64,000 bases of DNA from Humulus lupulus (Eukaryota; Streptophyta; Magnoliopsida; Rosales; Cannabaceae). Location: positions 72,575,665 through 72,639,664 of the forward strand of contig NC_084794.1 in assembly GCF_963169125.1 (NCBI RefSeq), in the 5' to 3' direction. The notes under the pieces are model-generated. The model was not told the DNA's origin, did no database searches, and was given only the letters and a program-made list of their open reading frames with translations. A program made the position numbers and the translations under genes. This document shows positions 43,001 to 55,606 of this stretch, one piece after another (positions within the stretch are counted from its first letter, which is position 1; each line of letters opens with the position of its first letter).

Positions 43001-45346
43001 TCAATATTGAGTGAATAGTGGGCAGTTTTGTATAGTGTCCACTGCCTAAGGTGATGGGGTTTTTGGAATTTTGATACAATGTTTTTGGCTTTTTTATTTT
43101 ATATTTTTAAAATATGATATATTTTTGTTATTCATTTTATATTTGGTTATTTTGGGGTTGAACATGGATAGTGATGATGATGATGATGCTGGTGGTGGTG
43201 GGATTTGGGTTGTTTGGTTTTGACTAGATGGGGATGGTGGTGTGGTGTGGGTGGTTTAAGGAGTGTTGTTGGGAAAAGCAACATTTTAATGTCCCTAAAC
43301 TTTGTGTCTGTTGGCACCCATGTCCCTACACCGTTAAATGACTAATAGATAAAATGTTAAGGGACCGATTTGCAAAACAAATTGGGATCAATTTACCAAA
43401 ATAAACTTTCTGAATTGTCTTTTAACAAAATACAGGGGCCGATCGCACATTTGGGAAAAACACAGGGGAAAAACTGGTATTTTCCCTTTAAGAACTACTA
43501 TTTTACTAGTATTACTACATTGTTGTTTGTTTCAGCAACTGAATTACTATCCCCTTTTTAATTAACTCTATTTTAATATCTTACATATGTTAAATCAATA
43601 TAAAGGATTTTTTTTTATTAGGGTACTAGATTATAAAATGATATACATAAATAATACCATAAATTCATATTATAATAATAATACCAAACATAACTCAAAA
43701 CTAAAAATACTAGTACTATATTAATTGCATACAAATAAAACTTTCATTTTGCTTGTTTCAGCCAGACATAATTATTTACCTTATATATAACTATATATTA
43801 TCAAATAATAACCAAACGAAAAAGGAAATAAACCAATACAACTAATATCACAAAATTAAATAGAATTAAAAATATAAGATAATGTATTACGTTCAATGAT
43901 TGTAAGCATGTACAAATCTTCTCAAATAAAAATCTGGATTTTATTGTTCATAAACAAAAACATTGAACGAATTGTCATTAAGAAATAAACAAATTCTTTT
44001 ATTAAAAAATACTTGTATGATTGTAAATATTTTTATTTATAATTTTGGAATGCAACATGGCAACCAAACACACTAAAAAAAGTTTATGAATGATTTTTAA
44101 AAATTAACACACTGAAATAAATGAATTGGTTAGATTATACATAATGAATAAAATGAATATTTTAGTTGTTAAAAAGGTAAAATTATACGTGAATATTTTA
44201 CTTGTTTAATTGAACAATAAAAACATATAGGGCTTGTTCGGTAACATACAACTAAACAATTTTATGTTTATTTGAATAAAAATGTAAGAACAAAACATAA
44301 AAATATGTTCGGTAAGTTTATTTCTATTTTTTATTTTTTTAAATTTTAATTAATTTTTGCATAATTTTGAAAACAGTTTTTTCTTACTTTTTATTTTTTT
44401 TAAAATGTTTTTCTTCTCCTTCCTGATTAGCTTTTTCTATCAAAAGTATTTTTATTTTTTAAAAACAAAAAACAAAAATAGTTACCAAACACATTTTTAT
44501 TTATAAAAAAAAAAACATAAAACAAAAATATATTTTTATTATTGTGTTTAAAAAATTTAAAAACAAAAAATTTACCAAACGCAACCATAATAAGCTAACT
44601 AATTTTATTTAATTTATAACCAATTAGTTTGATTCACAGATAACCATATGAAATAAACTAATTGGTTAAATTTGATACTTAAATTAAACTTGTTTGTATA
44701 TTTTACTTTATTTTACAATTAATATAAATATGATGATTTCACCAAAACAGTACACATAAAAAAATTTAAAGAACACAAAAAAGTAAATGATTTAATTTAT
44801 ATTATTAAATTGTGCATAAGAAATAAATTTATTATGCGTAATTTAAATCATTAGAATTAAATAATCACTAAAATAAACTAATTAATTTTAATGTATTTGG
44901 TTGGAGTTAAACGTTCTTATATGAAGCTACTAATCTTCGTATATTTTGATGATAATTTTTACATATTCAAATAAATTTGTTTATACATACTCAATAGAAG
45001 GCTTATAAATAAATATACATATTAGTATTCTTTTTAAAAAACTGAATTTAAACAATATAACAAACCAATCGAAATGGACAAAAAATAAAATAAATGTTTT
45101 ATTTCAATAGAAATGGGTTGTTTTTTTGAAATGGATGAGAGAAATCTGAAAGTTTTTTTAAAAAAGATTATTTATTGTGAATACTGAATATCAAGGTAAG
45201 TCTTCTCAACTTACCTTTCTAATCATTTATTTTTTTTTTAAAAACATTATAATTGTGGAAAAAATCAAAATTATCATTACGCGAGTTTGTATGGTCAAGT
45301 TTAGATCAAGTTACGTGAGTTGAAACTGTTATCCTCAACCCAAACC
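43001..45346. other. AT-rich region without genes
   Basis: It contains (GAT)n/(GGT)n at 43178-43200 and a segment (43300-43500) with wording common at the edges of old DNA transposons (ccctaaactttg, gggaccgatttgc). Long A/T-rich stretches and a possible MITE (44229-44595) follow. No open frame with recognisable domains. Confidence 0.5.
44229..44595. mobile_element. Possible MITE (hAT-like)
   Basis: It begins GGGCTTGTTCGGTAAC and ends TTACCAAACGCAACC. The ends are inverted complements with about four mismatches, and the interior repeats the words ttcggtaa / ttaccaaac. About 370 bp, AT-rich, no ORF. No clear TSD, so family and boundaries are uncertain. Confidence 0.35.
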
Positions 45347-45797
45347 TGTGAGAAAATATATATTATTCAAAGGAAATTGGGAAAACCAAAATATAAATGT
45401 GTGCAAAAATATAATAGACAAGGTAATTGACTAAACAAATGTTACAACTCAATTGCAAAAGATACAAGTAAAATAGATAGATGTAGAAGAAAAAGAATAC
45501 AACTCAAATTATAAATAATACAAATAAAGATGTAGACTAAAAATAAATAAGAACAAGAACCCTCACACAATCAAAGTGTAAAGTAGTGAAGATCACCAAC
45601 GTGAACACGGTTCAAGACCTTTGTCCAAAAACTTATTTTTTCTATTCTCTAAGAAGGGAGTCTAAAGTTTGGAAACAACTCTCTAGAATTATCAAGTCTT
45701 TTGGTGTATTTTCTATCCAATTTCTTTGTGGATAAAAAATAGTGTGTTATACAAGTGAGCTTTAGACTCCTATTTGTAGAGCTTTGAGACACCCTTT
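45347..45797 (-). repeat. LTR of D4, piece 1
   Basis: It aligns with 25437-26010 (tacaactc, cctttgtccaaaa, ctcctatttgtagag, gagacaccc). Its TATA box is mutated to TACAAATA. The last five bases, ccttt, are the TSD of BC. Confidence 0.75.
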
Positions 45798-47825
45798 TGT
45801 TGGTATTAAATAAGAAAAATCAAAGAATACGCAATGAAATGTTTAGGAAAATAGATTTTAAAAGATCATTAATACCAGCCAGGATCATACATATATAGAT
45901 ATATTAAATAAAACATATATAGATTAGAGATAATCTCTCATAGCCTATCAAGTGTCCTTGAGTCTTTTTGTAAAATCAACGATCTTCCTATCCTTATGAA
46001 AGCCCACACCTTAGCTTTCCAAGCCGATTGTCTAACACACAAGGACGTGTGTGGGCACGTAGGATTCACATGTTGATTTTAGGCTCTCTTGAAGTACTCA
46101 ACACTTGAGATCTAGAGAGGTTTGAGAAGAGAGAAACTAAAGAAAATTCTAGATTTTCAGGTTTAGAAAATTCCATTGTTTCTTTCTTTTTGAGAGAGTC
46201 TAATAATCTAGAAAATACTAACTTAAATAAACTTGTTAAAAGAATCGCTTCTTTTCAGGTTTATAAAAATAATTAACTAATTTAATTAATCTTTATTTAA
46301 AGAATAAAATTGATCAGTTACAACCTTTTAACTTATTTAATTTAAATCATATTTAAAAATTAATAATTAAATAAACAAATGAATTTAAAATTCAAAATTC
46401 AAATCCCAAAGATAAGAATATATGTGTGGCGCCACTCACTATCAAATACAATGAGTGGCGTGTACACTATATATCTATCCCTGATTTTTTTTTATTTGTA
46501 TGTTTAATTAATTTTAAGACAATATATTTATCCAAAAATAAATATCAATTCATTCAAAATTAACGTTATCTTAAAGATACCAGTTTTAAATAAATATCTT
46601 GTAATAAGATATTAAATTAAACTCTTTCATATATTAATCCAAACAGGATTAATATTTATTTTAATATAAAGTTTTTCAAAATAAAACTATATAGTTAATT
46701 AATTAATTAATTCACAATTAATTAATTACCCATAATTATTTTCTTGCCCTAGAAAATTAATACTTTTGCAATTTAGTCTTTCTCTCTAGAAATCTTCCTT
46801 ATGATATCCTTACCCTTGACAATATAGGTCAAAGGCAACCTAGGGACCATAGACCTATAATACAAAGCTCCAATAAACCAGATTATTAATTAAACTCTTT
46901 AATCCAATAATCTTATTTATTAATTCCATGATTTCTCCACTATAAATATGGAATTGTACTCTAAGTATTTATAGAATTATATTTACAAAGTTTTCTCTTA
47001 TAGTCCATTGATATAATCAATAAATGTAGTTTTGTCCTCCATTTATTGGTTCGTTAATTAGAGCTGGTCAAAATTACCATTTTACCCTTATAATTATCTC
47101 TTGTTCCTTAAGTACCATTAATTCACAAGCGAATAATTCATCTATAATCAAATTATAGATTTGATCTAAATAATTATTCAGTTCTAGAATGAACCCTTAA
47201 GGGAACCAATATTCGATCAGTTAGGAATGCATGGATTCCATTATTGTAAATCATGTTCCCAGCCATTCATGATATTGAATCTCCAAAACAAAAAGTCACT
47301 AGTCTCATTATATTAAGAGACATTAACGAATGAATCAAAATATCCAATAAACACAAACAGAAGTTCATGACCACTTGGAATTTAGACTAATCTACAAATG
47401 ATCACATATTATGATAAGAATTATGTCTTTTTATGGAAAATGGTAAGTTTATAAAGATAGTTAATTCACATTGGTCCTGTCATATATAATCACTATTATA
47501 TACAAAACCTTTACCAAGATGTCTATCTACATCAGTAATCTGAATCTAAACTACTTGCATCTCGTATGTGTAGTAAACCGTACTAGTAACTATTCATTAA
47601 AGATTCCATATTTTAATATGTTACTGACTAATTTATTCATTGTATATGATCTTAATTCTCTCCTACTAATACAAGATCATATCCTCATAAATGAATATGA
47701 AATTTTCTTGATATTCATATAAATTATTCAAATAATTATTATAACATTCAAATATAATAAAATTGTACTTTTATTTAAATCAATAAAATATCTTATTACA
47801 TACTTTTAGGGCATAAACCCTAACT
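45798..47825 (-). repeat. 3' LTR of copia BC
   Basis: On the minus strand it starts at 47825 with AGTTAGGG (TG mutated to AG) and ends ACCAACA at 45798, 2028 bp. Very AT-rich. It contains the inverted repeat GGCGCCACTCAC ... AATGAGTGGCG at 46430-46461. It aligns with 55607-57637. Confidence 0.9.
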
Positions 47826-48204
47826 ATCTCTCACTTTCCCTCAAAGCAAGTGAGGCATCTCCCTTAATCCCATGTTGCGTACATGACCCATAAACAACTT
47901 TGCAGGAAGTGTCTTAGTAAACAGGTCTGCCAGGTTTTGTTCTGACGTTGTCTTCTTAACATTCACATCACCTCGGTGCACAATCTATCTTACCAGGTGG
48001 TATTTCCTTTCTATATGTTTTCCTCTCTTGTGGCTTCTTCTCCATATCTGGAATTACTTCCAGATCAGTGTAGAACTTCCTTAACCAAACCTCTTCCTTA
48101 GCTACTTCACAAGCCGCTACATACTCGACTTCCATGGTTGAATTTGTAATGCTGGATTGTTTAATACTTCTCCAGACTATAGCTCCTCCACCAAGAGTGA
48201 ACAC
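47826..48204 (-). pseudogene. Copia RNase H and pol C-terminus (BC)
   Basis: [42 protein letters not shown] are RNase H blocks. The region around HCDN and KHI is replaced by a damaged segment. The C-terminal tail (NLADLFTKTLPAK type) is readable in another frame at 47870-47950. A purine-rich stretch (gagggaaagtgagagat) precedes the 3' LTR and probably is the polypurine tract. Confidence 0.85.
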
Positions 48205-49330
48205 TAATCGAGACGTTGACTTATGAATGTCTTTGTCTAATTGGAAATTAGAATCACTGTATCAAGTAGGGTTTAACTCACCCCCCGAATATACAAGCAT
48301 ATAATATCTCGTTCTTCTAAGATACTTGAGAATATGATTTATTGCAATTCCGTGTTCCAAACCAGGATTTGATTGATAACGACTTAATATCCCTACTACA
48401 TAGCATATGTCAGGCCTAGTACACAACATAACATACATTAGACTCCCAATGGTTGAAGCATAGGGATACTTTTTCATGTCCTCTTCTTCCTGATGTCTGG
48501 TCTTTAGACATTGCTCTTTGGAAAGAGTAATTCAATGTCTGGTCGGTAACTGACCTTTCTTGAATTCTCCATAGAAAACCTTTCAAGCACCTTATCTATA
48601 TAATTAGCCTGAGAAAGTTCCAAGAGCTTGTTCTTCCTATCCCTTAGGATTTGGATTCCCAGAACATAGCTCGCTTCGCCCAAATCTTTTAATTGGAACT
48701 TTTCAGCTAACCAATTCTTCATGTTTGATAGTGTTTCCACATCATTGCCAATGAGGAGAATATCATCCACGTAAAGAACTAAGAAAACCACCACTTTAAC
48801 TTTGACATATTTATACACACAAGCTTCATCGATATTCTGGTCAAAGCCGTATGTTTTAATTGTCTCATCAAATTTGATATTCTAAGATCTAGATGCTTGC
48901 TTTAATCCATAAAGTGATTTCAATAATTTACACATCTTATGATCTTCCCCTTTCTTAATGAACTATTTTTGTTGTACCATAGATACTTTCATCAAGAGAG
49001 CCACTTAGGAAATCTTTCTTGACGTCTATATACCATATCTCATAATCATAGGTGGAAACTATGGATAAGAGGATTTGCATGGACTTTAGCATGGCCACAG
49101 GAGAAATGTTTCTTCATAATCAATACCCTCTCTTTGAGTGTAACATTTGGCTACTAGCCTCACTTTGAAATTCTCTACTTTCCCTTCTACACCTCTTTTC
49201 TTCTTGAAGATCCATTTGCACCCAATGAGCCTGACATCTTCGGGTGGGTCTACAAGTTCCCAGAAAAAATTTGAATACATTGATTCCATTTCTTGGTTCA
49301 TGGCCTCTTGCCATTTTTCATTTTCAGGAT
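48205..49330 (-). pseudogene. Copia reverse transcriptase (BC)
   Basis: Entry blocks at 49301-49086 (MESMYSNFFWELVDPPEDVRLIGCKWIFKKK). The catalytic LYVDDILLIGND is at 48790-48750, then DLGEASYVLGIQI. The segment ASTIGSLMYVMLCTRPDICYVVGILSRYQSNPG lies at 48477-48370. Motif A (VWQMDVKTAFLNG type) near 49060-48990 is scrambled. At least four frame breaks. Confidence 0.85.
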
Positions 49331-49871
49331 CCTACATTGCCTCCATGAAGGTTAATGGATCATAATTGTCTGTATCAGAAACTAGGACATGTGCCTCACG
49401 TTCATAGCGAACATGTTGTCTCACAATCCTCCAACTATGACATTGCATTGGGGTTTCCTTTTTAGGAATAGTGGTTTCTTCTTTTTGTCATTTATCATTT
49501 AATGATGACGATGAAGGTGATGGAATCTTATAAGCATTGAGTTCCTCCAAAACTACCATGCTATGAGGTTTATAGTTAGTCATATATTCGTGCTCTAGGA
49601 ATGTCACATTTGTGGAAACAAATACCTTTTGGTCCTTAGGACTATAATAATAACCACCTCGTGGCTCTGGAGCATAGCCTACGAAAATTCACACTTCAAA
49701 CCTCGAGTCAAGTTTCCATGACTTAGGTCTAAGAACATGAGAAAGACAGCCCCAAATGCAGAAATGGCGTAAACTAGGTTTGTTACCATTCCACAATTCC
49801 AGTGGCATCTTGCTTATGGTTTTAGATGGGACTACATTCAAAATGTAAGTCGTCATTTGAGGTGTGTATCC
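49331..49871 (-). pseudogene. Linker between integrase and RT (BC)
   Basis: Frame pieces on the minus strand include the integrase C-terminal region (PKDQKVFVSTNVTFLE near 49640-49600). It is degenerate, with no continuous frame. Confidence 0.6.
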
Positions 49872-50239
49872 CTAGAATGAGAGAGGAAGTGAAGAGAAGC
49901 TTAACATAGACCTGACCAGGTCCAACAATGTCCTGTTTCTTCTTTCTGAAACACCATTTTGTTGTGGTGTTCCAGGTGCTGTGAGTTGGAATAAAATACC
50001 ATGTTCCAACATGTAATCTTTGAATTCTAAAACTAAATATGCACCACCTTGATCTGATCGAAGCGTTTTAAGAGTCTTACCTAACTGCTTCTCAGCCTCA
50101 GCTTTGAAGTCTTGAAACTTTCCAAATGTTTCTAGCTTCCTAAGCATTAGGTAAGTATGACCATATCTTGAGTAATCATCAATGAAAATGACAAATTTCT
50201 CATAACCACCTTTAGAATGTACATTTATTGGACCACAGA
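49872..50239 (-). pseudogene. Copia integrase core, C-terminal portion (BC)
   Basis: The frame reads CGPINVHSKGGYEKFVIF, LKTLRSDQGGAYL (second Asp) and GTPQQNGVSERRNRTLLD (Glu). The first Asp (VHNDVCG) lies across the H2 insertion at 52624-52650. The catalytic triad was therefore complete before H2 arrived. A stop truncates the frame at 49872. Confidence 0.9.
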
Positions 50240-52623
50240 TGTAATGTCCCAAATTCCCTAATGTGGTTTATGCTTGGATTAGGAGGCCAGGAGGGCCATA
50301 ATTGATTTATTATGCAATACATGATTAAATGCATGATTATATGATTATATAATGATAATTGCATATCTGTATATTTATGTGCATGTTGGTGATTTATGGA
50401 TGAGACCACATTATAATGTGGATATGTTCGAGCTATTCGGCATGAGATGATCTTAGAACGCAAGTTAGCGGTTTGGTCATAACGGGATTAATTTCCAGGC
50501 TCGGGGTAAGTCTGGGGGGTAATTTGATGTTTAGTACATTACCAAGAATGAACGGGTAATGGGTTATGATTTAATTATTATTTGATAATATTAGGAATAA
50601 CGGGAATTGGAGGACGTTAATTATGATTAGAGGGATTAGTGGGAAATGATTATTTCGCCCTTGGGTGGCTGTAAAGGAATTAATTGACCCTAGAGGCATT
50701 TTGGTCTTTTGACCATGGTATATGTTTAAACTTAGATTGCTGGTTGTAGAAGGTTAAGGCCTAAGCTGGAAACAGACCTTTTCTTTCACTCTCTCTCTCT
50801 CTCTCTCTCGATTATCTCTCTCTCGGGTTGAATTTTTGAAGTAAGATTGAGGATTCAAGCTAGGGAATTAAAGCTCGAGGGTTTAGGCTAGTGATCAGCC
50901 ATTGAAGAGGATTCAAACCTGTGTTTAAGGTAAGATTCCAGCCATAATTTATAGTTTTGCTCTGTTTTAAGGTTAGTTCTTTAGCTTGAGAGTTTTTATT
51001 GTTGAAGTTGTTGTTTGGTGTGGTTTTGAATGGTTCAAAGTTTTGGTTTTGTTGTTTGAATGGTGGATATATTGTGTTGATGCTTGGGTGTGATTTTGGG
51101 ATTCAATTGATGAAGGTTTGGGCTAGTTTGAATTGAGAAATGGGCAGGGGAGCTGAGCTCGCTGGGTCAAGTCGCGACCGAGTTCATGCAAGTCGCGACA
51201 TGGACCCAAGCCAGAGCCTCCCTTGGGCTCTGTTAAGCAAGCGCACCACAACCCACTAGGCCAAGTTCAGCCCGCCCCTGGTACCCTAGATAGATGCTCT
51301 CTATCTTGGGGGCGCGCCGTGACCCACTAGGTCAAGTCGCAGCCCGCCCCTTCTTTTTGTGCCAAGAGGGGTTTTTCAAGGGTTTAGGCTCGGGGTTTCA
51401 TTACCTAAGGCTCGGGATCGAATCTACTAACCGTTTTAGTATGATTCAAGGCCCCGGGAGCGGGGTTTAGACCATGAACCTTTTATTATTTATTTTTATT
51501 ATGGGATTTCATATTTGGTTATGACTAGGTGACCACTAAGGGACTTAAGGACCAATCATTCTCAAAGGTCGTTCTTTTATTATTTCACGCTCGAACCAGA
51601 GGTAAGAAAACTGCACCCATTATATAAGACATGCATGGTTATTGATGAAGCATGTTGAGTGCTCTATATATGGACATTGATTGCATAGTAAATGCATAGC
51701 AGCTTTGCTTATCTGTGTATGGTACTGACTTATAAGTCAGAGAACGACAATGGTGTTTAGTATTGATCGTGAAGCTGTGACTTATCAGTCAAGTTCAGCA
51801 GTGATACTGAGCACTGGTCGTATGGTATTGGCTTAAGAGTCAAGAACGACACTAATGTGTTTAACACAGGCCGAAATGATTAGATCTAATCAATATGAGC
51901 ATGAAATGCTTGACCAACCCCAAGTTGGAAGAAAACTAAAAGCGCTTGTTTAGTCTAAAGGCTAGTTACATAGAGTCGGGGCCAAAAGGCTCAGGTGACT
52001 GAAACATCACATGGCTTAGGGAGTGGATCCCCAGAGATAGACTTATTAGTCATCTATTCAAAGTATGACTCGTTAGTCACCTATCTAATTAGGGTGCAGA
52101 GCCCCAGAGTGTGACTCATTTGTCACCTATCTGATTAGAGCTGCAAGCCCCAAAATGATTACCGAAATCATTTATTGATATTACATACATGCAGTAATAA
52201 GTTTTCTTGCTGAGCCTTGGCTCACGGTTGCTATGTGGTGCAAGTAAAGGGAAAGAAAAGCTCACCCAACCTTGAGTGGAGAGCATAGGTGGCAATGTGT
52301 ACATATGCGGTCGCTTGACCACCATGGCCAAGGTGTTTCTCAGAGGAACTAGGGGTTAACTCTATTTTTCCGCTTAGGTCGAAGAGTTGTAATTTTTATA
52401 CTGTAATGACCATTTTGGATTGTAAATAACTTTGTAAACACTCTTATGGGCCCATGTATAGTTTAATGTTTTAAATAAAATATAGCCATTCCTTTTTATC
52501 AAGATTTCCACCCTGGCCTATTAATAACACCTAGATGCACGTTCATAACCAAATGACTCGTTTAGCAAGTTAAGCACTTTTTAAAGTCCAGAGTAACGGT
52601 CTTGGAGTAACCAGGGCGTTACA
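50240..52623 (+). mobile_element. Solo LTR H2
   Basis: It starts TGTAATGTCCCAAATT and ends CCAGGGCGTTACA, 2384 bp, with perfect TSD acaga (50235-50239 and 52624-52628). A (CT)n run lies at 50789-50809. GTCGCGAC words lie at 51168-51200 and related CG-rich words to 51360. Conserved blocks: ggtaagaaaactgcaccc (51601) and gagccttggctcacggttgctatgtgg (52212). No coding. It interrupts BC integrase. Confidence 0.9.
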
Positions 52624-53000
52624 ACAGACATCATTGTGTACAAGCTCTAATGGCTCTTTAGCTCTATTCCATTTCCATGAGAGAGGACGTTTGGTCATTT
52701 TCCCTTCTAGACAAGACTCACAAACCAAAAGAGTTCAAACAATTAGTTCTCTCAATGGTCCATCTTTTGTTAACCAATTTATTATGTCCAGACCAATATG
52801 ACCTAGTCTAAGATGCCAAAGATATGTGTCATCCTCATTTGAAACTTTTTATCTTTTGTTACCTTTTGGTTTAGCCACTTTAAATTATTCTGAGTTATTT
52901 TGCGAATGTTCATTTGGTGAAAGCGTTTTACATTCTGAACTTTTAATTGCATGTGTAAAGAAAGAAAAAATTAAGAATAATCATATTATAAATAAAATAT
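52624..53000 (-). pseudogene. Copia GAG-pre-integrase and first part of integrase (BC)
   Basis: The minus strand reads LWHLRLGHIGLDIINWL (zinc-binding His region, near 52830), CESCLEGKMTKRP (Cys pair) and PLELVHNDVC (first catalytic Asp) up to the H2 insertion. One stop falls after LRELIV. Confidence 0.8.
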
Positions 53001-53303
53001 TCTTATGTCACTACATGCAATAAAAGAAAATTAAAATACTAAAAGTGATAAACTAAAACTTTTATTCAAAACAAAAAAATAGTTCTCTTTCAATAAAATA
53101 AATGGGTTGTCTTCAATGCTTTCTTGAACTAGACGTTTTCTCTCTCTTCTTTTTAGTCCTTGCGTCTCCTTCTGCAAGCCCCTCTTGATAGCTCAAGTGT
53201 CTGAAAAGAAGAACAAAAAATATGATTAGTGGTTTCTAAATCAAAGATTCAGAATAATACATTATAATTCACTATTACAACTTAAGGTAAAGGCAAATCA
53301 TAT
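53001..53303 (-). other. Degenerate gag-protease junction (BC)
   Basis: No retropepsin motif found. A short Lys/Arg-rich stretch near 53150-53110 may be the remains of the gag basic tail. Protease appears deleted. Confidence 0.4.
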
Positions 53304-53681
53304 TTACCTTTTTCGCGAATGTGGTCTTGTCTGTATATCCTCATAGACAACATCCCACATATCACGAGCATATTCAATCTCTTCGTACTTTTTCCTCAGC
53401 TTTTCTTCCATGGTGCTAAGAATATAAAATTTTGCTATGTGATTTGATCTCATCCGATCAGCATATTTCTCGTGTTCCTCTTTCCTTGCATCCCAAGATG
53501 TCATAGGAGGAGGTCGTTTTTCATTAAAAACATGTTTAAGCTTTTTAGCCAGAAAAACAAATAAAGTTGAATTTATCCATCCTCCTTCATCTTGTTCAGT
53601 CAGTTTCACTTTACTTATATGACCATCAATCATTTGATGCATGACATAGCATATAATGGGAAAGTAATTGAGTGGTAGCAT
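53304..53681 (-). pseudogene. Copia gag (BC), partial
   Basis: A 125-residue frame (start at 53681, MLPLNYFPIICY). The stretch YADRMRSNHIAKFYILSTMEEKL followed by YARDMWDVVYED fits the copia gag core (UBN2/PF14223 type), where a helical block precedes an aromatic motif. Shorter than a full gag (usually over 250 residues); no zinc knuckle found. Confidence 0.65.
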
Positions 53682-55590
53682 TTTTATGATTGGAAAATAA
53701 AATACAAGAATATTACTATTTAAAAAATATCAATAATTTAAAAAGTAAATATGATGCATGAATGCAACAATCAAAACACATAAAATTAGCATTTACTATT
53801 CCACGATAAAACTACCCAACAAATAAAGTGTCGCTTTAGGGTCGGTCAAGTTAATTCAGATAGTTTATAAAACAATCCTATCTTTATTATTTAAAACTTA
53901 AAATAACTCATATTTTCTCTTTTAAAAATAAAGTACCACTGATTTGGTCAAGATACAATCACCCACTACAAAAGCTTAATTGTATTTTTGAAAGTGTAAC
54001 CCATTATTTCAGAATTCATGATTTAACTTAGAGAGTACCGCCTTAGGGTCGATCAAGCCTAAAATACATCACTCTTTCATATATTTGTAAGAAGTCAAAC
54101 TTGGTATTAATATGTCTAGAAACCTTTCTTGGGGGCAGAAACAAAGCCACCTCGAGGTCTTATTCATATTTCATGGTGATGTACTAATAATAGAGACCAT
54201 AGGTCACATTGAGATGTTAACCTTCTCTCACTTGCTATTTTAGAATAAAAGTGTTTGTTAAACAAATCAATTAATTCTAAATTAATTACTAGTTTATTAA
54301 TAACCATATGAAGGTAATTAATTACAAAAACCATCTAATTATAAAAGAGGTTGTTTCTACAATTAATGTGATCTAAATAATTACCCATTACATTCATTTA
54401 ACTTTACTAAAACATTTTTTAAATAAAGTTGATTATCTTAAAGGCCTATAAAATCTATTGTCTTTATTATGGTGTGATTTACTAAGTTTTAACTAATTTA
54501 AGACTTAGCAGTTTACATTCAATTGATTTCACCAAAAAAATCATATAAACATATAGGACAATCCTAGATAATCATTTTTATAAAAGATGCATGATTAATC
54601 AAAACTGTGAAGGGTTTCATGAATGATATGTAATAGGCTAATGCATATTCATGTTATCAATCAAACATCAACAAACATTTATTTAAATAAATACAATAAA
54701 TAAATAAACAAACAATAAATGATGAACCAAGTATTATTAGGTATTTTTAAATTTACAACACTTGAAAAAATAGAAATATAAATTATAAAATGGGCTTCAG
54801 TTGTTTTCAAGACTACTTCTCTTCTCATATTGGCATATCTTCATAATTCTTAGGAATCCATTAGGACCAAATAATTACTTAAAAACTAATATCCTAATTA
54901 ATTAATTTAATTAAATCTAATTTTTAATTAAATAACCTTTTTTCTCATCTTTTTAATTTATTTGAATTTAAACAATTAAAATAATCAAATTCAAATAATT
55001 ATTTAAACTTAAGATAAGATATTAACCAACTAAGATATTTTATTTTTCTAATAAAAATAAAATAAGATAATTTTCTTTTTAAATTCAAAAAATTTAAAAT
55101 TAATTAAATAAAATATATTTAGCACAAAATTAAGGATTTGTTGGGCACCAAAAATTGGTGCCCTAGGGTTAGGGTCGACGCATAGGGCAAGCTCTTTATG
55201 GCTCGGGTGGTGCTTGGCTGGGCTTAGGTGCGTAGGGGCTCCGACACATAGGGGCGCAGGTGCGCGGGCACGCAGAGGCACAGTCGCGCAGGCACGCAAG
55301 GGCTCAAGTCTCGCGCGCATGTCTAGTGTGAGGCTTGGGTCCCTTACAATTTTTCTTCTTATTTTGTAACCAGAATTTTCATAATAAAATATCAAAAAAT
55401 AAAATTACGAAAATTCCTATGCCCCATATGGATTACACAAATACTAAGAAAATTCAAAAGCAATTCCTAACCCATAATTACCATATAATTAATGATCCAT
55501 CATTCAACCATACATTCAGAAAACATATTCATCCATTCAATATACATATAAAAAATAAAATAAACCCACGCAACATTTAATATGTATAGA
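53682..55590 (-). other. Long leader of copia BC
   Basis: About 1.9 kb between the primer-binding site and gag, AT-rich, no gene. Two similar blocks contain a ttagggtcg(g/a)tcaag core (53836-53850 and 54043-54058). A GC-rich island, 55140-55330, stands out against the AT-rich surroundings. An open frame across the island (55395-55048) is Ala/Pro/Arg-rich and probably chance. Confidence 0.55.
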
Positions 55591-55606
55591 CTGCTTTGGT
55601 ACTAAT
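55591..55606 (-). other. Primer-binding site of copia BC
   Basis: The minus strand reads ATTAGTACCAAAGCAG directly after the LTR, a mutated version of the initiator tRNA-Met site (TTGGTATCAGAGC). Confidence 0.6.

Noticed and set aside
55048..55395. A 115-codon frame across the GC-rich island
   Set aside because: Low-complexity Ala/Pro/Arg translation of GC-rich sequence in a leader; no domain or similarity recognised.
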